Below, in pieces: positions 13,842 to 22,190 of a DNA stretch of 33,171 bases. The DNA is from Bacteroidales bacterium (GTDB lineage: Bacteria; Bacteroidota; Bacteroidia; Bacteroidales; VadinHA17), in the NCBI GenBank assembly GCA_025454775.1, contig JALONU010000009.1, positions 1-33,171 of the forward strand. Direction: 5' to 3'. Position 1 is the stretch's first letter. Each line of letters begins with the position of its first letter. Made by a program: the position numbers and the translations under genes. The notes beneath the pieces are model-generated. The model worked only from the letters and a program-made list of their open reading frames with translations. It did no database searches and was not told the DNA's origin.

Positions 13842-14975
13842 TCACGTCCCGGGCATCATAAACTCTGAGATTATATTATCGGATATCATCTTACCCTGGT
13901 TCGTCAGAGCCAGGGTATTGTTTTCCTGTTTCATCAGGCCGTATCCGATGAATTTGCCTGCCAGGTTTACCACATAATCATAGCCTTCCTTCTCGAAGGT
14001 TCTTTCCACGTATTCAAGATCAATACCCCACATCGTTCTAAGCGATGTCATGACATATTCATTGAATTTAGTCTTGAGGCCCAGTTCCTCCCTTTCATAA
14101 TATTCATGAGCGCTCCCGGCATATTTAATGTACTTCCTTACATCCCTTACATTCCATTGCCTTGAATACCTGTTGAATGAGTGTGCCGAAGGGCCCAGTC
14201 CCAGATAAGGAACCTGCTTCCAGTAGTTTGTGTTATGTATTGAAAAATATCCGGGTTTACCGAAGTTTGATATTTCGTATTGTATGAATCCTGCCGATTC
14301 CGTCATCTCAATTAGCAGGTTGAACTGGGCATTGCTTTCATCTTCATCTATTTCCTGGAGAAGACCTTTTTCCTTCATTTTTCCAAAAACCGTTCCGGGT
14401 TCAATGGTCAGATGATATGCGGAAAGATGCGTGATTTCCGTTTTCAGCGATCTTCTCAGGTTCTCTTCCCACCTGTCCAGGCCCAGGCCGGGAATACCAT
14501 AGATCAGGTCGATGGTTATATTTTTGAATCCCGCGCCGGAAGACATTTCAATTGCCTGGAGTGCCTGCGCGGCGGTATGCCTCCGGTTCAGCATTTTCAG
14601 ATCTTCGTCGTACCACGACTGAACGCCGAGGCTTATCCTGTTTATGCCGATGGCTGCAAGATCCTTCATGTAAGCGGCATTGACGTCGTCGGGATTAAGC
14701 TCAAAGGTGATCTCTGCCTTTTCATCCACCGTGAAGTTCTCTCTCAGGAATTCAAGTATCATGCCTGCTTCCCCGCCCTTAAGCACCGAAGGTGTGCCTC
14801 CCCCTAAGTATATGGTTGAAACCGGTTCGCTTCCCAGGTAGCTTTTCCTGTCTGATGCTTCTTTCAGAAGCGCCCGGATGAACTCGTTGTTGTTGTCGTT
14901 GGCTGTGACATGGTAGAAATCACAGTAATTGCACAACTTCCTGCAATAGGGAATATGTATGTAGATGCCTGCCAT
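13842..14975 (-). CDS. hemW: HemW, radical SAM heme chaperone
   Basis: A 377-residue radical SAM protein of the HemN/HemW family. The cluster motif CRKLCNYCDF starts at Cys11 (Cys11, Cys15, Cys18); the Phe following CxxxCxYCD fits HemW and not true HemN, which has a further Cys. LGGGTPSVL and the GVQSW block are family motifs and the C-terminal HemN_C region is present. HemW proteins bind heme and pass it to respiratory enzymes; older annotations call them coproporphyrinogen III oxidase. The ATG at 14975 (MAGIYIHIPYC) is chosen over a TTG 15 bp upstream because family members begin there. The gene is convergent with the coiled-coil protein gene; the joined stops read TGATCA. Confidence 0.92.
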   Translation of the reverse strand: MAGIYIHIPYCRKLCNYCDFYHVTANDNNNEFIRALLKEASDRKSYLGSEPVSTIYLGGGTPSVLKGGEAGMILEFLRENFTVDEKAEITFELNPDDVNAAYMKDLAAIGINRISLGVQSWYDEDLKMLNRRHTAAQALQAIEMSSGAGFKNITIDLIYGIPGLGLDRWEENLRRSLKTEITHLSAYHLTIEPGTVFGKMKEKGLLQEIDEDESNAQFNLLIEMTESAGFIQYEISNFGKPGYFSIHNTNYWKQVPYLGLGPSAHSFNRYSRQWNVRDVRKYIKYAGSAHEYYEREELGLKTKFNEYVMTSLRTMWGIDLEYVERTFEKEGYDYVVNLAGKFIGYGLMKQENNTLALTNQGKMISDNIISEFMMPGT

Positions 14976-15025
14976 TATATCAGATTGCAATCGATAAAAG
15001 TATAAATATTTAAGATACTAATTGC

Positions 15026-15033
15026 TACATTTG
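15026..15033 (+). promoter_or_regulatory. -7 box before the VanZ gene
   Basis: TACATTTG matches TAnnTTTG exactly and is followed by the C often seen after it. It lies 16 bp before the ATG at 15050, giving a leader of roughly 10 nt. Confidence 0.6.
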
Positions 15034-15049
15034 CGCCAAACATCCGCAT

Positions 15050-15427
15050 ATGATCAGAAAGAATAAATTCACCATACTTACAACGCTGCTGATTATCTAC
15101 CTGAGCCTTGCGGGATCGCAGACCTTTGGATCAGGTGGTTTCATCAATATACCTTATATTGACAAAATAGGCCATTTCGGACTGTATTTCATTCTGATGG
15201 CAGTAATAATCCTTGAGCACAGGAACAGGTTCCGCGATACAAGGCATCTGCTTCTTATAGCCCTGATACCATTCTCGCTCGGGATCCTGATGGAACTTAT
15301 GCAGATGGCCATAACCTCTGACCGAAGGGGAGAAATTCTCGATGCACTGGCTGACTCGGCAGGTATCGTGGCAGCTGTTTATCTGTGGCTTGTTTTCAGG
15401 CCATACTACCGCGAGCCTGTTAAATAA
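15050..15427 (+). CDS. VanZ family membrane protein
   Basis: A 125-residue VanZ-like protein with four predicted membrane helices. The family pattern is visible: DKIGHFGLYFILMAV (39-53), then LGILMELMQMAITSDRRGEILDALADSAG, with the conserved Glu, Gln, Arg and Asp residues. VanZ of enterococci gives low-level teicoplanin resistance by an unclear route; the many stand-alone VanZ-like proteins have no known role, and nothing here points to glycopeptide resistance. A good promoter lies 16 bp upstream. Its last 8 bp overlap the 3' end of the convergent Rrf2-type regulator gene. Confidence 0.85.
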   Translation: MIRKNKFTILTTLLIIYLSLAGSQTFGSGGFINIPYIDKIGHFGLYFILMAVIILEHRNRFRDTRHLLLIALIPFSLGILMELMQMAITSDRRGEILDALADSAGIVAAVYLWLVFRPYYREPVK

Positions 15428-15860
15428 GGATCTTGCCTGAGCTGTCGGCCTTGACCACAAGGTCGTGAACTGTTGTTGTCTCGAAAAGTCCTATAAGCTC
15501 GCCTCTCACTTTTGCATAATCATCATGCATCGGACAGGGTTCTTTAGTTTCGTCCACACAGGTGCATGTGGTATTGTGGATAATGCAGTTCGTGAAGATC
15601 TCTTCCCCGTCAATGATCCTGACAATATCAAGCATTGTAATTTTTTTCGGGTCTTTCAGCAGAGAAAATCCGCCATGCGGACCTTTGAGGGATTTAAGGA
15701 TCTTCTGTTTAGCAAGCTGCTGCAGTATTTTTGCCAGAAAGGGCGTGGGAAGACCCAGGTCGCCGGCAATCGTCCTTATTCCCGTTTTTTTGTCTCCCTT
15801 CTGCCGGCTTGCAATATAAATTATGGCTCTTATCCCGTATCTGCAGGAATTGGAAAGCAT
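15420..15860 (-). CDS. Rrf2 family transcriptional regulator with Cys cluster
   Basis: A 146-residue Rrf2-family regulator (IscR/NsrR/CymR relatives). The winged helix spans about residues 1-70, with LGLPTPFLAKILQQLAKQKI (35-54) as the helix-turn-helix and the family wing KGPHGGFSL (59-67). The sensor loop contains Cys92, Cys99, Cys101 and Cys109, plus His112. The number and spacing of Cys allow an Fe-S cluster, as in IscR (Cys92, Cys98, Cys104, His107) or NsrR, so it may sense Fe-S status, nitric oxide or redox state; which one cannot be told. The start lies one base after the rpiB stop codon, so the two are almost certainly co-transcribed. The 3' end overlaps the VanZ gene by 8 bp. Confidence 0.88.
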   Translation of the reverse strand: MLSNSCRYGIRAIIYIASRQKGDKKTGIRTIAGDLGLPTPFLAKILQQLAKQKILKSLKGPHGGFSLLKDPKKITMLDIVRIIDGEEIFTNCIIHNTTCTCVDETKEPCPMHDDYAKVRGELIGLFETTTVHDLVVKADSSGKILI

Positions 15861-15861
15861 G

Positions 15862-16311
15862 CTAGTAAAATTTTAAAGGTATTTTATCGATTCTTCTTTT
15901 GTGACGTCCTCCTTCAAATGAAGTTTCAAGGAAAGTCTTTACAATAAGGAAAGCTTCAGCTTCATTTATATATCTTGCGGGAAGAGCACATATATTGGCA
16001 TCATTATGGGCTCTGGCCAGCCTTCCTATCTCTTCATTCCAGCAAAGGGCACTTCTTATTCCCTGGTGTTTGTTTACAGTCATATTAATGCCGTTCCCGG
16101 TCCCGCACAGGGAAATACCAAGATCGTATTGGCCGCCTGCAACAGCGTCTGCCATCGGGTGACCGTAATCAGGATAATCAACTATTTCCGGTGAAGAACA
16201 ACCGAAATCCCTTACTTCGTATTTTTCCTTAATCAGGAAGGCAAGAAGCTTCTCTTTCAGGTAAAACCCTGCATGATCTGATACTATTGCCAGCTTTTTC
16301 TTTTTCATCAT
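15862..16311 (-). CDS. rpiB: Ribose 5-phosphate isomerase B
   Basis: A 149-residue RpiB, which interconverts ribose 5-phosphate and ribulose 5-phosphate in the non-oxidative pentose phosphate pathway. It has SDHAGFYLK at 11-19, DYPDYG at 45-50, the catalytic CGTGNGINM starting at Cys69, and RAHNDANI at 100-107. The length is normal. A second ATG follows the first directly (MMKKKK); either could be used. The gene leads an operon with the Rrf2-type regulator, whose ATG begins one base after the rpiB stop, an arrangement with no obvious metabolic reason. Confidence 0.94.
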   Translation of the reverse strand: MMKKKKLAIVSDHAGFYLKEKLLAFLIKEKYEVRDFGCSSPEIVDYPDYGHPMADAVAGGQYDLGISLCGTGNGINMTVNKHQGIRSALCWNEEIGRLARAHNDANICALPARYINEAEAFLIVKTFLETSFEGGRHKRRIDKIPLKFY

Positions 16312-16785
16312 ACTGAAGTATTGTTCAGCCCGTTAAATTAAGAAAAAAATATATTTAACTCTTTTAAGAATAATTACTGTGTGTGTTTACAATCTGTCTG
16401 TATTCTGTTCTTTATATGTTTGCCATTACCGGTTTTTTCAGTTATTCATGGAAATTCCGGCAATCTTAAGCTTTTTTAAATTCTTTTTATCGTACAAACT
16501 GAGTTAATTAACGTATAATGAACATGGAAATCTCTAATTTTGTTCTGTAGTTATTAAAGTTTATATGTTTATAACAGGTGTTAACTTGTGCTTTAAAATA
16601 TTACCTGTCAAAAATTTAATGCAAAAATAGCTGTTGAAAAGCTGTTAATGTGCAGATAATTTCCAGAAGGTCAAGAAAGATGGTTTTTTTATTTCAACAC
16701 AATTAACAGGATAATATCATCATCATAAAAATTAAATTTTAAACTTTTATTATTTATTTACTTTGTTGAAAAGATCCGGTTACAG
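16312..16785. other. AT-rich intergenic gap between divergent rpiB and nadA
   Basis: These 474 bp hold no ORF longer than about 12 codons and no tRNA-like fold. The stretch is clearly more AT-rich than its surroundings. TAATTTTG at 16535-16542 fits the -7 consensus but has no TTG at the right distance. A weak hairpin ACAGGT/ACCTGT (16574-16579 and 16603-16608) lies downstream of it. Just before nadA, TTACTTTG at 16758-16765 is a near-match -7 box, 20 bp from the nadA start. A small RNA or long leader is possible but not supported by more than this. Confidence 0.5.
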
Positions 16786-17739
16786 ATGACGGAAAATAAA
16801 TCAAAAGACCTGGTTTCCGAAATACTCAGGATGAAGGGAGAAAAAAATGCCGTCATCCTTGCTCACTATTACCAGGAAGGAAATATACAGGATATTGCTG
16901 ATTTTGTAGGAGACAGCCTTGCACTTGCTCAGAAAGCTGCTGATACAGATGCAGATATTATTCTTTTTGCCGGAGTCAGGTTCATGGCCGAAACAGCGAA
17001 AATACTTTCACCGTCAAAAAAAGTGCTTCTTCCTGACAGAAATGCAGGATGTTCACTTGCAGATTCATGTAAGGCTAAAGATTTCAGGAAGTTCATAAAG
17101 GATAACCCTGGCCGCACCGTAATTACTTATGTTAATACAACAGCCGAAATAAAAGCATTGTCGGATATTTCATGCACTTCATCAAATGCAGTTGAAATAG
17201 TAAATTCATTACCTCCCGGTGAAAAGATAATCTTTGCACCCGACAGGAACCTGGGGAACCATATAATAAACATGACAGGCAGAGATATAGTTGTCTGGAA
17301 CGGAACCTGCCATGTGCATGAAGAATTCTCCCTTGAAGCAATAATTAAAATGAAAGAGGAGAATAAAAATGCAAAAGTTATCGTACATCCTGAATGTGAG
17401 CTTCCTGTAAGGATGATAGCTGATTTCATCGGATCGACGGCTGCATTGCTGAACTTCACAAAAAAGGATAATTCCAACTGCTATATTATTGCAACGGAAC
17501 CCGGGATAATACACCAGATGAAAAAAACCAACCCGGGGAAGATTTTCCTTCCTGTTCCACCAAAGGATTCAACATGTGGCTGCAGTGAATGCAACTTCAT
17601 GAAACTGATCACAATGGAAAAAATATACAGGTGCCTTAAGACTGAAAAACCGGAAATACACGTTAACAGTAAGATTATCGACGATGCCCGTAAACCAATA
17701 ATAAGAATGCTTGAAATATCTCAAAAACAGGGATTATAA
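16786..17739 (+). CDS. nadA: Quinolinate synthase NadA
   Basis: A 317-residue NadA, the [4Fe-4S] enzyme that condenses iminoaspartate with dihydroxyacetone phosphate to give quinolinate in de novo NAD synthesis. It has AHYYQEGNIQDIADFVGDSL from residue 26. The likely cluster ligands are Cys89 (NAGCSLADSC), Cys175 (NGTCHVHE) and Cys269 in CGCSECNFM. The length fits the short NadA group seen in thermophiles and many anaerobes. nadB and nadC are not adjacent. The following MORN-repeat gene begins 3 bp after the stop, so co-transcription is likely although the functions look unrelated. Confidence 0.94.
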   Translation: MTENKSKDLVSEILRMKGEKNAVILAHYYQEGNIQDIADFVGDSLALAQKAADTDADIILFAGVRFMAETAKILSPSKKVLLPDRNAGCSLADSCKAKDFRKFIKDNPGRTVITYVNTTAEIKALSDISCTSSNAVEIVNSLPPGEKIIFAPDRNLGNHIINMTGRDIVVWNGTCHVHEEFSLEAIIKMKEENKNAKVIVHPECELPVRMIADFIGSTAALLNFTKKDNSNCYIIATEPGIIHQMKKTNPGKIFLPVPPKDSTCGCSECNFMKLITMEKIYRCLKTEKPEIHVNSKIIDDARKPIIRMLEISQKQGL

Positions 17740-17742
17740 AAA

Positions 17743-19293
17743 ATGAAAAAATTATCGCTGATATTGCTGGCAGCTTATGTATTTATTTCTGCTTCCGGAC
17801 AAACAAATGAAGCAATTAAGGACGGATACCAGGTATTCAGGTATCCCAACGGCAGCATTTCGAGTGAAGGATTGTTCAAAAGCGGCAAACAGGACGGTTA
17901 CTGGAAAACGTATTATGTAACAGGCGTTAAGAGGTCGGAAGGAAAATATTCAAATTTCATGCTCGACAGCATATGGGTCTTCTATGATCAGGCAGGAGAT
18001 ACCACCGATAAAATAAACTACCTGTTCGGCAAGAAGAACGGATATTACTATAAATTCAAAAAAGACCCGGCAGCTGGTCTTTATGTATGGTCCAAAGAAC
18101 TTTATGCGGGTGGGAACAGGGAAGGAACCGGATATATTTATTTTCCTGACGGCAAATTGCAACAGACAATTTCATTCAATGCAGGTAAAAGGGAAGGCCT
18201 GTCAAAGGAATATGACAGGAACGGAAATGTGATTACCCTGATGGAATACAGCAACGATTTTCTTGTGAGCAGGGAAAAGATCAACAGGACAGACAGTGAA
18301 GGGCGGAGACAGGGAGAATGGATGGACTTTTATCCGAACGGAGCAAAAAAAACCGAAAAAAACTATAAGGATGACCAGCTGCACGGATACTATAAGGAAT
18401 ACGATCAGCGCGGAGTGCTTGTTCTTACAATGCTTTATGACAACGGGTCCATAGTTAAATCGAATGTGGAAGACCAGCCCGATATTGAAATAGTGAACCG
18501 TTACGACAGCAATAACAAGCTGATCTATAACGGACCGTTCCGAAATAATATTCCGGTGGGAGTGCACCGGGAATACAGTGACGGTAAAGTAACAAATGCA
18601 TTTATCTATAATGATAATGGCCTGAAGCTTTCGGAAGGCATCGTAGATGAAAGCGGAAGGTATAACGGAAAGTGGAAGGATTTTTATCCTGACGGAAAAG
18701 TGCTGGCAGAAGGTACCTATACCGATAACAGGAGAACAGGACTCTGGAAGTTCTACAGTACTGACGGAAAAACCGAGCAGACAGGGTTTTACAATAACGG
18801 ACGTCCTGACGGGTTATGGAAATGGTACTATGGAAACGGATCCATACTGAGGGAAGAAGAGTATTTCCAGGGAGAAAGGGATGGCGCCTTTACTGAATAT
18901 TCTGAAACCGGTGAAATAATCAGCCAGGGTCAGTATTCTGATGGTGAAAGAAACGGTGACTGGAAATTCAGAACAGGAGATATCACAGAAGAAGGAAAAT
19001 ACATCATAGGGCTGAAAGACGGCCAGTGGAAATCGTGGTACAGCAACGGTACGCTGCGTTTCAGGGGAGATTACATCCAGGGAAACCCCGACGGTCAGCA
19101 TCTTTATTATTATGAAAGCGGTAAAATAAAGGAAGAACAATTCTACAGGAACGGCATAAGGCAGAGAACCTGGAAAAAATTCGATGAGGAAGGAATGCCT
19201 CTTATCACGATTACATACAGGGACGACGTGGAAGTAAGCATCAACGGCGTTAAAATAAACCTTCCCGAAAGCGACACGAAGCTTATAAAATAG
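17743..19293 (+). CDS. Secreted MORN-repeat (YwqK-like) protein
   Basis: A 516-residue protein with a Sec signal peptide (about 1-19, ending in SASGQ) followed almost wholly by MORN-type repeats of roughly 22-24 residues. Typical repeats are NGSISSEGLFKSGKQDGYWK, DGKVLAEGTYTDNRRTGLWK and NGTLRFRGDYIQGNPDGQHL. Fifteen or more can be picked out; some in the middle have diverged. Proteins of this kind are widespread in Bacteroidota and often carry the label toxin-antitoxin system YwqK family antitoxin, but no toxin gene is present here, so that label should not be taken as a function. Location outside the cytoplasm is inferred from the signal. It begins 3 bp after nadA; ruvB starts 12 bp after its stop. 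Confidence 0.85.
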   Translation: MKKLSLILLAAYVFISASGQTNEAIKDGYQVFRYPNGSISSEGLFKSGKQDGYWKTYYVTGVKRSEGKYSNFMLDSIWVFYDQAGDTTDKINYLFGKKNGYYYKFKKDPAAGLYVWSKELYAGGNREGTGYIYFPDGKLQQTISFNAGKREGLSKEYDRNGNVITLMEYSNDFLVSREKINRTDSEGRRQGEWMDFYPNGAKKTEKNYKDDQLHGYYKEYDQRGVLVLTMLYDNGSIVKSNVEDQPDIEIVNRYDSNNKLIYNGPFRNNIPVGVHREYSDGKVTNAFIYNDNGLKLSEGIVDESGRYNGKWKDFYPDGKVLAEGTYTDNRRTGLWKFYSTDGKTEQTGFYNNGRPDGLWKWYYGNGSILREEEYFQGERDGAFTEYSETGEIISQGQYSDGERNGDWKFRTGDITEEGKYIIGLKDGQWKSWYSNGTLRFRGDYIQGNPDGQHLYYYESGKIKEEQFYRNGIRQRTWKKFDEEGMPLITITYRDDVEVSINGVKINLPESDTKLIK

Positions 19294-19301
19294 TTACTTT
19301 G
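19294..19301 (+). promoter_or_regulatory. Possible -7 box directly before ruvB
   Basis: TTACTTTG differs from TAnnTTTG at one position, is followed by C, and ends 4 bp before the ruvB ATG. It starts one base after the stop codon of the MORN-repeat gene. If used, ruvB would have a nearly leaderless transcript independent of nadA. Confidence 0.3.
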
Positions 19302-19305
19302 CCCC

Positions 19306-20331
19306 ATGGAGGAAAGCTTCAATATCCGCAAGGAAGATATTTCTCTTGCCGACAGGGAACTGGACAGGCAGTTAAGACCAGCAAGTTTTTCCGATTTCAA
19401 GGGACAGCAGCAGGTGATAGACAACCTGAATGTATTTGTAACTGCAGCAAAGCAGAGAGGCGAAACCCTCGACCATGTCCTGCTTCACGGTCCCCCGGGA
19501 CTTGGAAAGACAACGCTGGCAGCCATTATATGCAATGAGCTTGGTGTGAACATGCGAATTACCTCCGGTCCCGTGCTCGACAAGCCCGGAGATCTTGCGG
19601 GACTGCTGACAAACCTTGAGGAAGGAGATGTTCTCTTCATTGACGAAATACACAGGTTAAGCCCTGTGGTTGAGGAATATCTGTATTCCGCCATGGAAGA
19701 TTTCCAGATCGATATTATGATCGACAAGGGTCCCAGCGCAAGATCAGTTCAACTTACGCTGAACAAATTTACACTTATAGGTGCAACTACAAGGTCGGGC
19801 CTTCTTACAAGTCCGCTCAGGGCAAGGTTCGGGATCAAATTTCACCTGGAATATTACGACCAGGATGTCCTTACAGGAATTGTGCGCAGGTCGGCACGGA
19901 TACTTAACGTTAAAATAGACGATAACGCAGCAGTGGAAATTGGCAGGAGAAGCCGCGGAACCCCCAGGATTGCAAACAACCTGCTCAGGAGGATCAGGGA
20001 TTTTGCCCAGGTAAAAGGATCCGGAAAGATAGATATTGATATTACCAGGTACGGCCTTAAAGCCCTGAACATCGACCAGCATGGACTTGACGAAATGGAC
20101 AACAGGATTCTGACTGCCATTATTGACAAATTCAGCGGAGGACCTGTGGGTCTCAACACAATTGCCACGGCAGTTGGCGAGGAGAGCGGAACTCTCGAAG
20201 AGGTTTACGAGCCTTTTCTTATCAAGGAAGGATTTTTAAAGAGAACTCCCCGCGGCAGGGAAGCCACAGAACATGCATACAGGCATCTGGGGAAGGTATT
20301 CGGAAGCAACTCAGGCGGCAGACTTTTCTAA
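19306..20331 (+). CDS. ruvB: Holliday junction branch migration helicase RuvB
   Basis: A 341-residue AAA+ ATPase that drives branch migration at Holliday junctions together with RuvA. Walker A is GPPGLGKTT at 62-70, Walker B contains FIDEIHRL near 112, and sensor 1 lies in [19 protein letters not shown] with the arginine finger. The C-terminal winged helix ([20 protein letters not shown] and FLKRTPRGR) is complete. The length is normal. It follows the MORN-repeat gene by 12 bp and is convergent with the Crp/Fnr-type regulator. ruvA and ruvC are not in the window. Confidence 0.97.
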   Translation: MEESFNIRKEDISLADRELDRQLRPASFSDFKGQQQVIDNLNVFVTAAKQRGETLDHVLLHGPPGLGKTTLAAIICNELGVNMRITSGPVLDKPGDLAGLLTNLEEGDVLFIDEIHRLSPVVEEYLYSAMEDFQIDIMIDKGPSARSVQLTLNKFTLIGATTRSGLLTSPLRARFGIKFHLEYYDQDVLTGIVRRSARILNVKIDDNAAVEIGRRSRGTPRIANNLLRRIRDFAQVKGSGKIDIDITRYGLKALNIDQHGLDEMDNRILTAIIDKFSGGPVGLNTIATAVGEESGTLEEVYEPFLIKEGFLKRTPRGREATEHAYRHLGKVFGSNSGGRLF

Positions 20332-20347
20332 TCCCTTATCAGGAGGA

Positions 20348-21058
20348 TCAGTTAAATACATTACTGATCTTTTCCAGCCCCTTCTTATTAAGTATTTTTA
20401 TTTTCCTTCCGTTCAGCTCAACAAGCCTGTCGGATTTGAACTCTGAAAGAAGCCTTATTACCGACTCCGTGGCTGTACCTACTATATTGGCCAGCTCTTC
20501 ACGGGTTAGAGAGATCTGAAGATAATCCTGCTCATCGAGACCGAAATCTTCAACCAGGAGGAGGAGAATCTCGGCAAGCCTCTCACGTACTGTTTTCTGT
20601 GCAATGTCGGTGATGAAGGAGTTTGCTTCGCCCAGTTCATGGCATGCCAGCTTAAGAAGCTCGTGGGCAAAAGTGGAATTTGATTTTACCAGGCTTATAA
20701 GTATTTCAGCAGGTATAAAACAGACCTGGCTGTCCTCGATCACCCTTGCTGAGGTACATGCAACTTCATTGCTGAGAACACTCCTGTAGGCAATAATATC
20801 GCCGGGTTTGGCAAACCTGATGATCTGTTCCTTGCCGTCAAGACCGGTCTTGAATACCTTGATAATTCCTTTGTGAATACAGTAGAATCCGCTTATCCGG
20901 CTTCCTTCATTGTAAAGTAATTCTCCTCTTCTGAACTGGCGAAATTCCTTTTCGAAGTTGATTATGTCGGCTTCCTCGTGGCCAAGATGCCTGAATATGG
21001 CTCCTGTTTCAAAAGCGCATTTATCGCAGAAGGGAACAGGTACTTCCTGATGCTTCAT
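20348..21058 (-). CDS. Crp/Fnr family transcriptional regulator
   Basis: A 236-residue regulator with an N-terminal cyclic-nucleotide-binding-like beta barrel (FRRGELLYNEGSRISGFYCIHKGIIKVFK) and a C-terminal winged helix (LTREELANIVGTATESVIRLLSEF). The N-terminus has Cys11-x2-Cys14, and single Cys lie at 60, 101 and 113. E. coli FNR uses three N-terminal Cys and one internal Cys for its Fe-S cluster; here only two are N-terminal, so cluster binding is possible but unproven. The usual cAMP-binding residues of Crp (RPGEXS-type loop) are not clearly present. It is transcribed leftward, 62 bp downstream of pheS, and may be read through from it. Confidence 0.9.
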   Translation of the reverse strand: MKHQEVPVPFCDKCAFETGAIFRHLGHEEADIINFEKEFRQFRRGELLYNEGSRISGFYCIHKGIIKVFKTGLDGKEQIIRFAKPGDIIAYRSVLSNEVACTSARVIEDSQVCFIPAEILISLVKSNSTFAHELLKLACHELGEANSFITDIAQKTVRERLAEILLLLVEDFGLDEQDYLQISLTREELANIVGTATESVIRLLSEFKSDRLVELNGRKIKILNKKGLEKISNVFN

Positions 21059-21120
21059 GGTACGGTGTTCTGATTAATTGTTAACTGAATAACAATAAAT
21101 TGAAATATTTGTTTAGGTCC

Positions 21121-22161
21121 CTAAAAAGCAGTGTTGAACTGTTCGAGGAATCTTACGTCATTTTCAAAATACAACCTGAGATCATTGACCTGGTATTTAA
21201 GCATTGCAGGTCTTTCAATGCCCATTCCGAAGGCAAAGCCGGTATATTTCCTGCTGTCGATACCGCATGCTTCCAGCACATTGGGATGAACCATTCCGCA
21301 GCCCAGAACCTCCAGCCAGCCGGTGTATTTGCATACATTACAGCCCTTTCCTCCGCATATTGAGCAGCTTACGTCCATTTCAGCCGAAGGCTCTGTAAAA
21401 GGAAAGAAAGAAGGACGCAGCCTGATTTTGATATCCTTGCCGTACATTTCCCTCGCGAAGAACAAAAGCGTCTGTCTCAGGTCGGCAAATGATACATTTT
21501 CGTCAATGTAAAGCCCTTCAACCTGGTGGAAGATACAGTGTGCCCTTGCAGATATAGCTTCGTTTCTGAAGACACGGCCCGGAGAGATAGTCCTGATAGG
21601 CGGCTTCTGGGTCTGCATTACCCTGACCTGGACACTGGATGTATGTGTACGCAGGAGGATATCCCCGGGATTTGAATCTTCAGCTGATATCCTTGAAATA
21701 TAGAAAGTATCCTGCATATCACGGGCAGGATGTTCGGGAGCAAAATTCAACTTCGTGAAATTGTGGTCGTCGTCTTCTATTTCAGGACCTTCAGAGACGG
21801 TAAAGCCTATTCGCTTGAAAATGTCGATTATCTCGTTACGGATAATGGAAATAGGATGCCGCGAACCAAGGACGTAGGGAAAAGCAGGACGCGTGAGATC
21901 CTCATTTCCCGGCTCGCTTCCGGCTGAAGAAATCTCCGACCTGAGAAGATTGTACTTGTCGAGGGCAATCTGCTTGAGATTGTTCAGCTTCACCCCTATC
22001 TCCTTTTTTGCTTCGGGAGCAACGTTCCGGAACTCCTCAAATAATTCCGGTATCTGACCCTTTTTGCTGAGAAACCTGATACGGAATGCTTCCGCTTCTT
22101 CAGCGGTGACAGCTTTCGCTTCAGCTATTTCAGCAAGGAGGGAATTGATTCTTTCAAGCAT
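21121..22161 (-). CDS. pheS: Phenylalanyl-tRNA synthetase alpha subunit
   Basis: A 346-residue catalytic alpha subunit of the heterotetrameric class II PheRS, which charges tRNA-Phe. An N-terminal coiled-coil arm covers about residues 1-85. Then come GSRHPIS (104-110), RTHTSSVQVR, motif 2 (RAHCIFHQVEGLYID) and motif 3 with GFAFGMGIERPAML. A CSICGGKGCNVC stretch precedes GWLEVLGCGMVHP, as in many bacterial PheS. The length is typical. pheT is not adjacent. The cyclophilin gene lies 29 bp upstream in the same direction. Confidence 0.96.
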   Translation of the reverse strand: MLERINSLLAEIAEAKAVTAEEAEAFRIRFLSKKGQIPELFEEFRNVAPEAKKEIGVKLNNLKQIALDKYNLLRSEISSAGSEPGNEDLTRPAFPYVLGSRHPISIIRNEIIDIFKRIGFTVSEGPEIEDDDHNFTKLNFAPEHPARDMQDTFYISRISAEDSNPGDILLRTHTSSVQVRVMQTQKPPIRTISPGRVFRNEAISARAHCIFHQVEGLYIDENVSFADLRQTLLFFAREMYGKDIKIRLRPSFFPFTEPSAEMDVSCSICGGKGCNVCKYTGWLEVLGCGMVHPNVLEACGIDSRKYTGFAFGMGIERPAMLKYQVNDLRLYFENDVRFLEQFNTAF

Positions 22162-22190
22162 TTATTATGAGCTAAAAATATAATATTCAA

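Noticed and set aside
15050-15427. Glycopeptide resistance gene
   Set aside because: A stand-alone VanZ-like protein without any other van gene; the family is widespread and mostly uncharacterised.
16312-16785. Small RNA gene in the AT-rich gap
   Set aside because: One -7-like box without a -33 element and one weak hairpin are not enough, and no known RNA family was recognised.
17743-19293. Toxin-antitoxin system, from the YwqK antitoxin label
   Set aside because: The label comes from MORN-like repeats; the protein is secreted and no toxin gene adjoins it.
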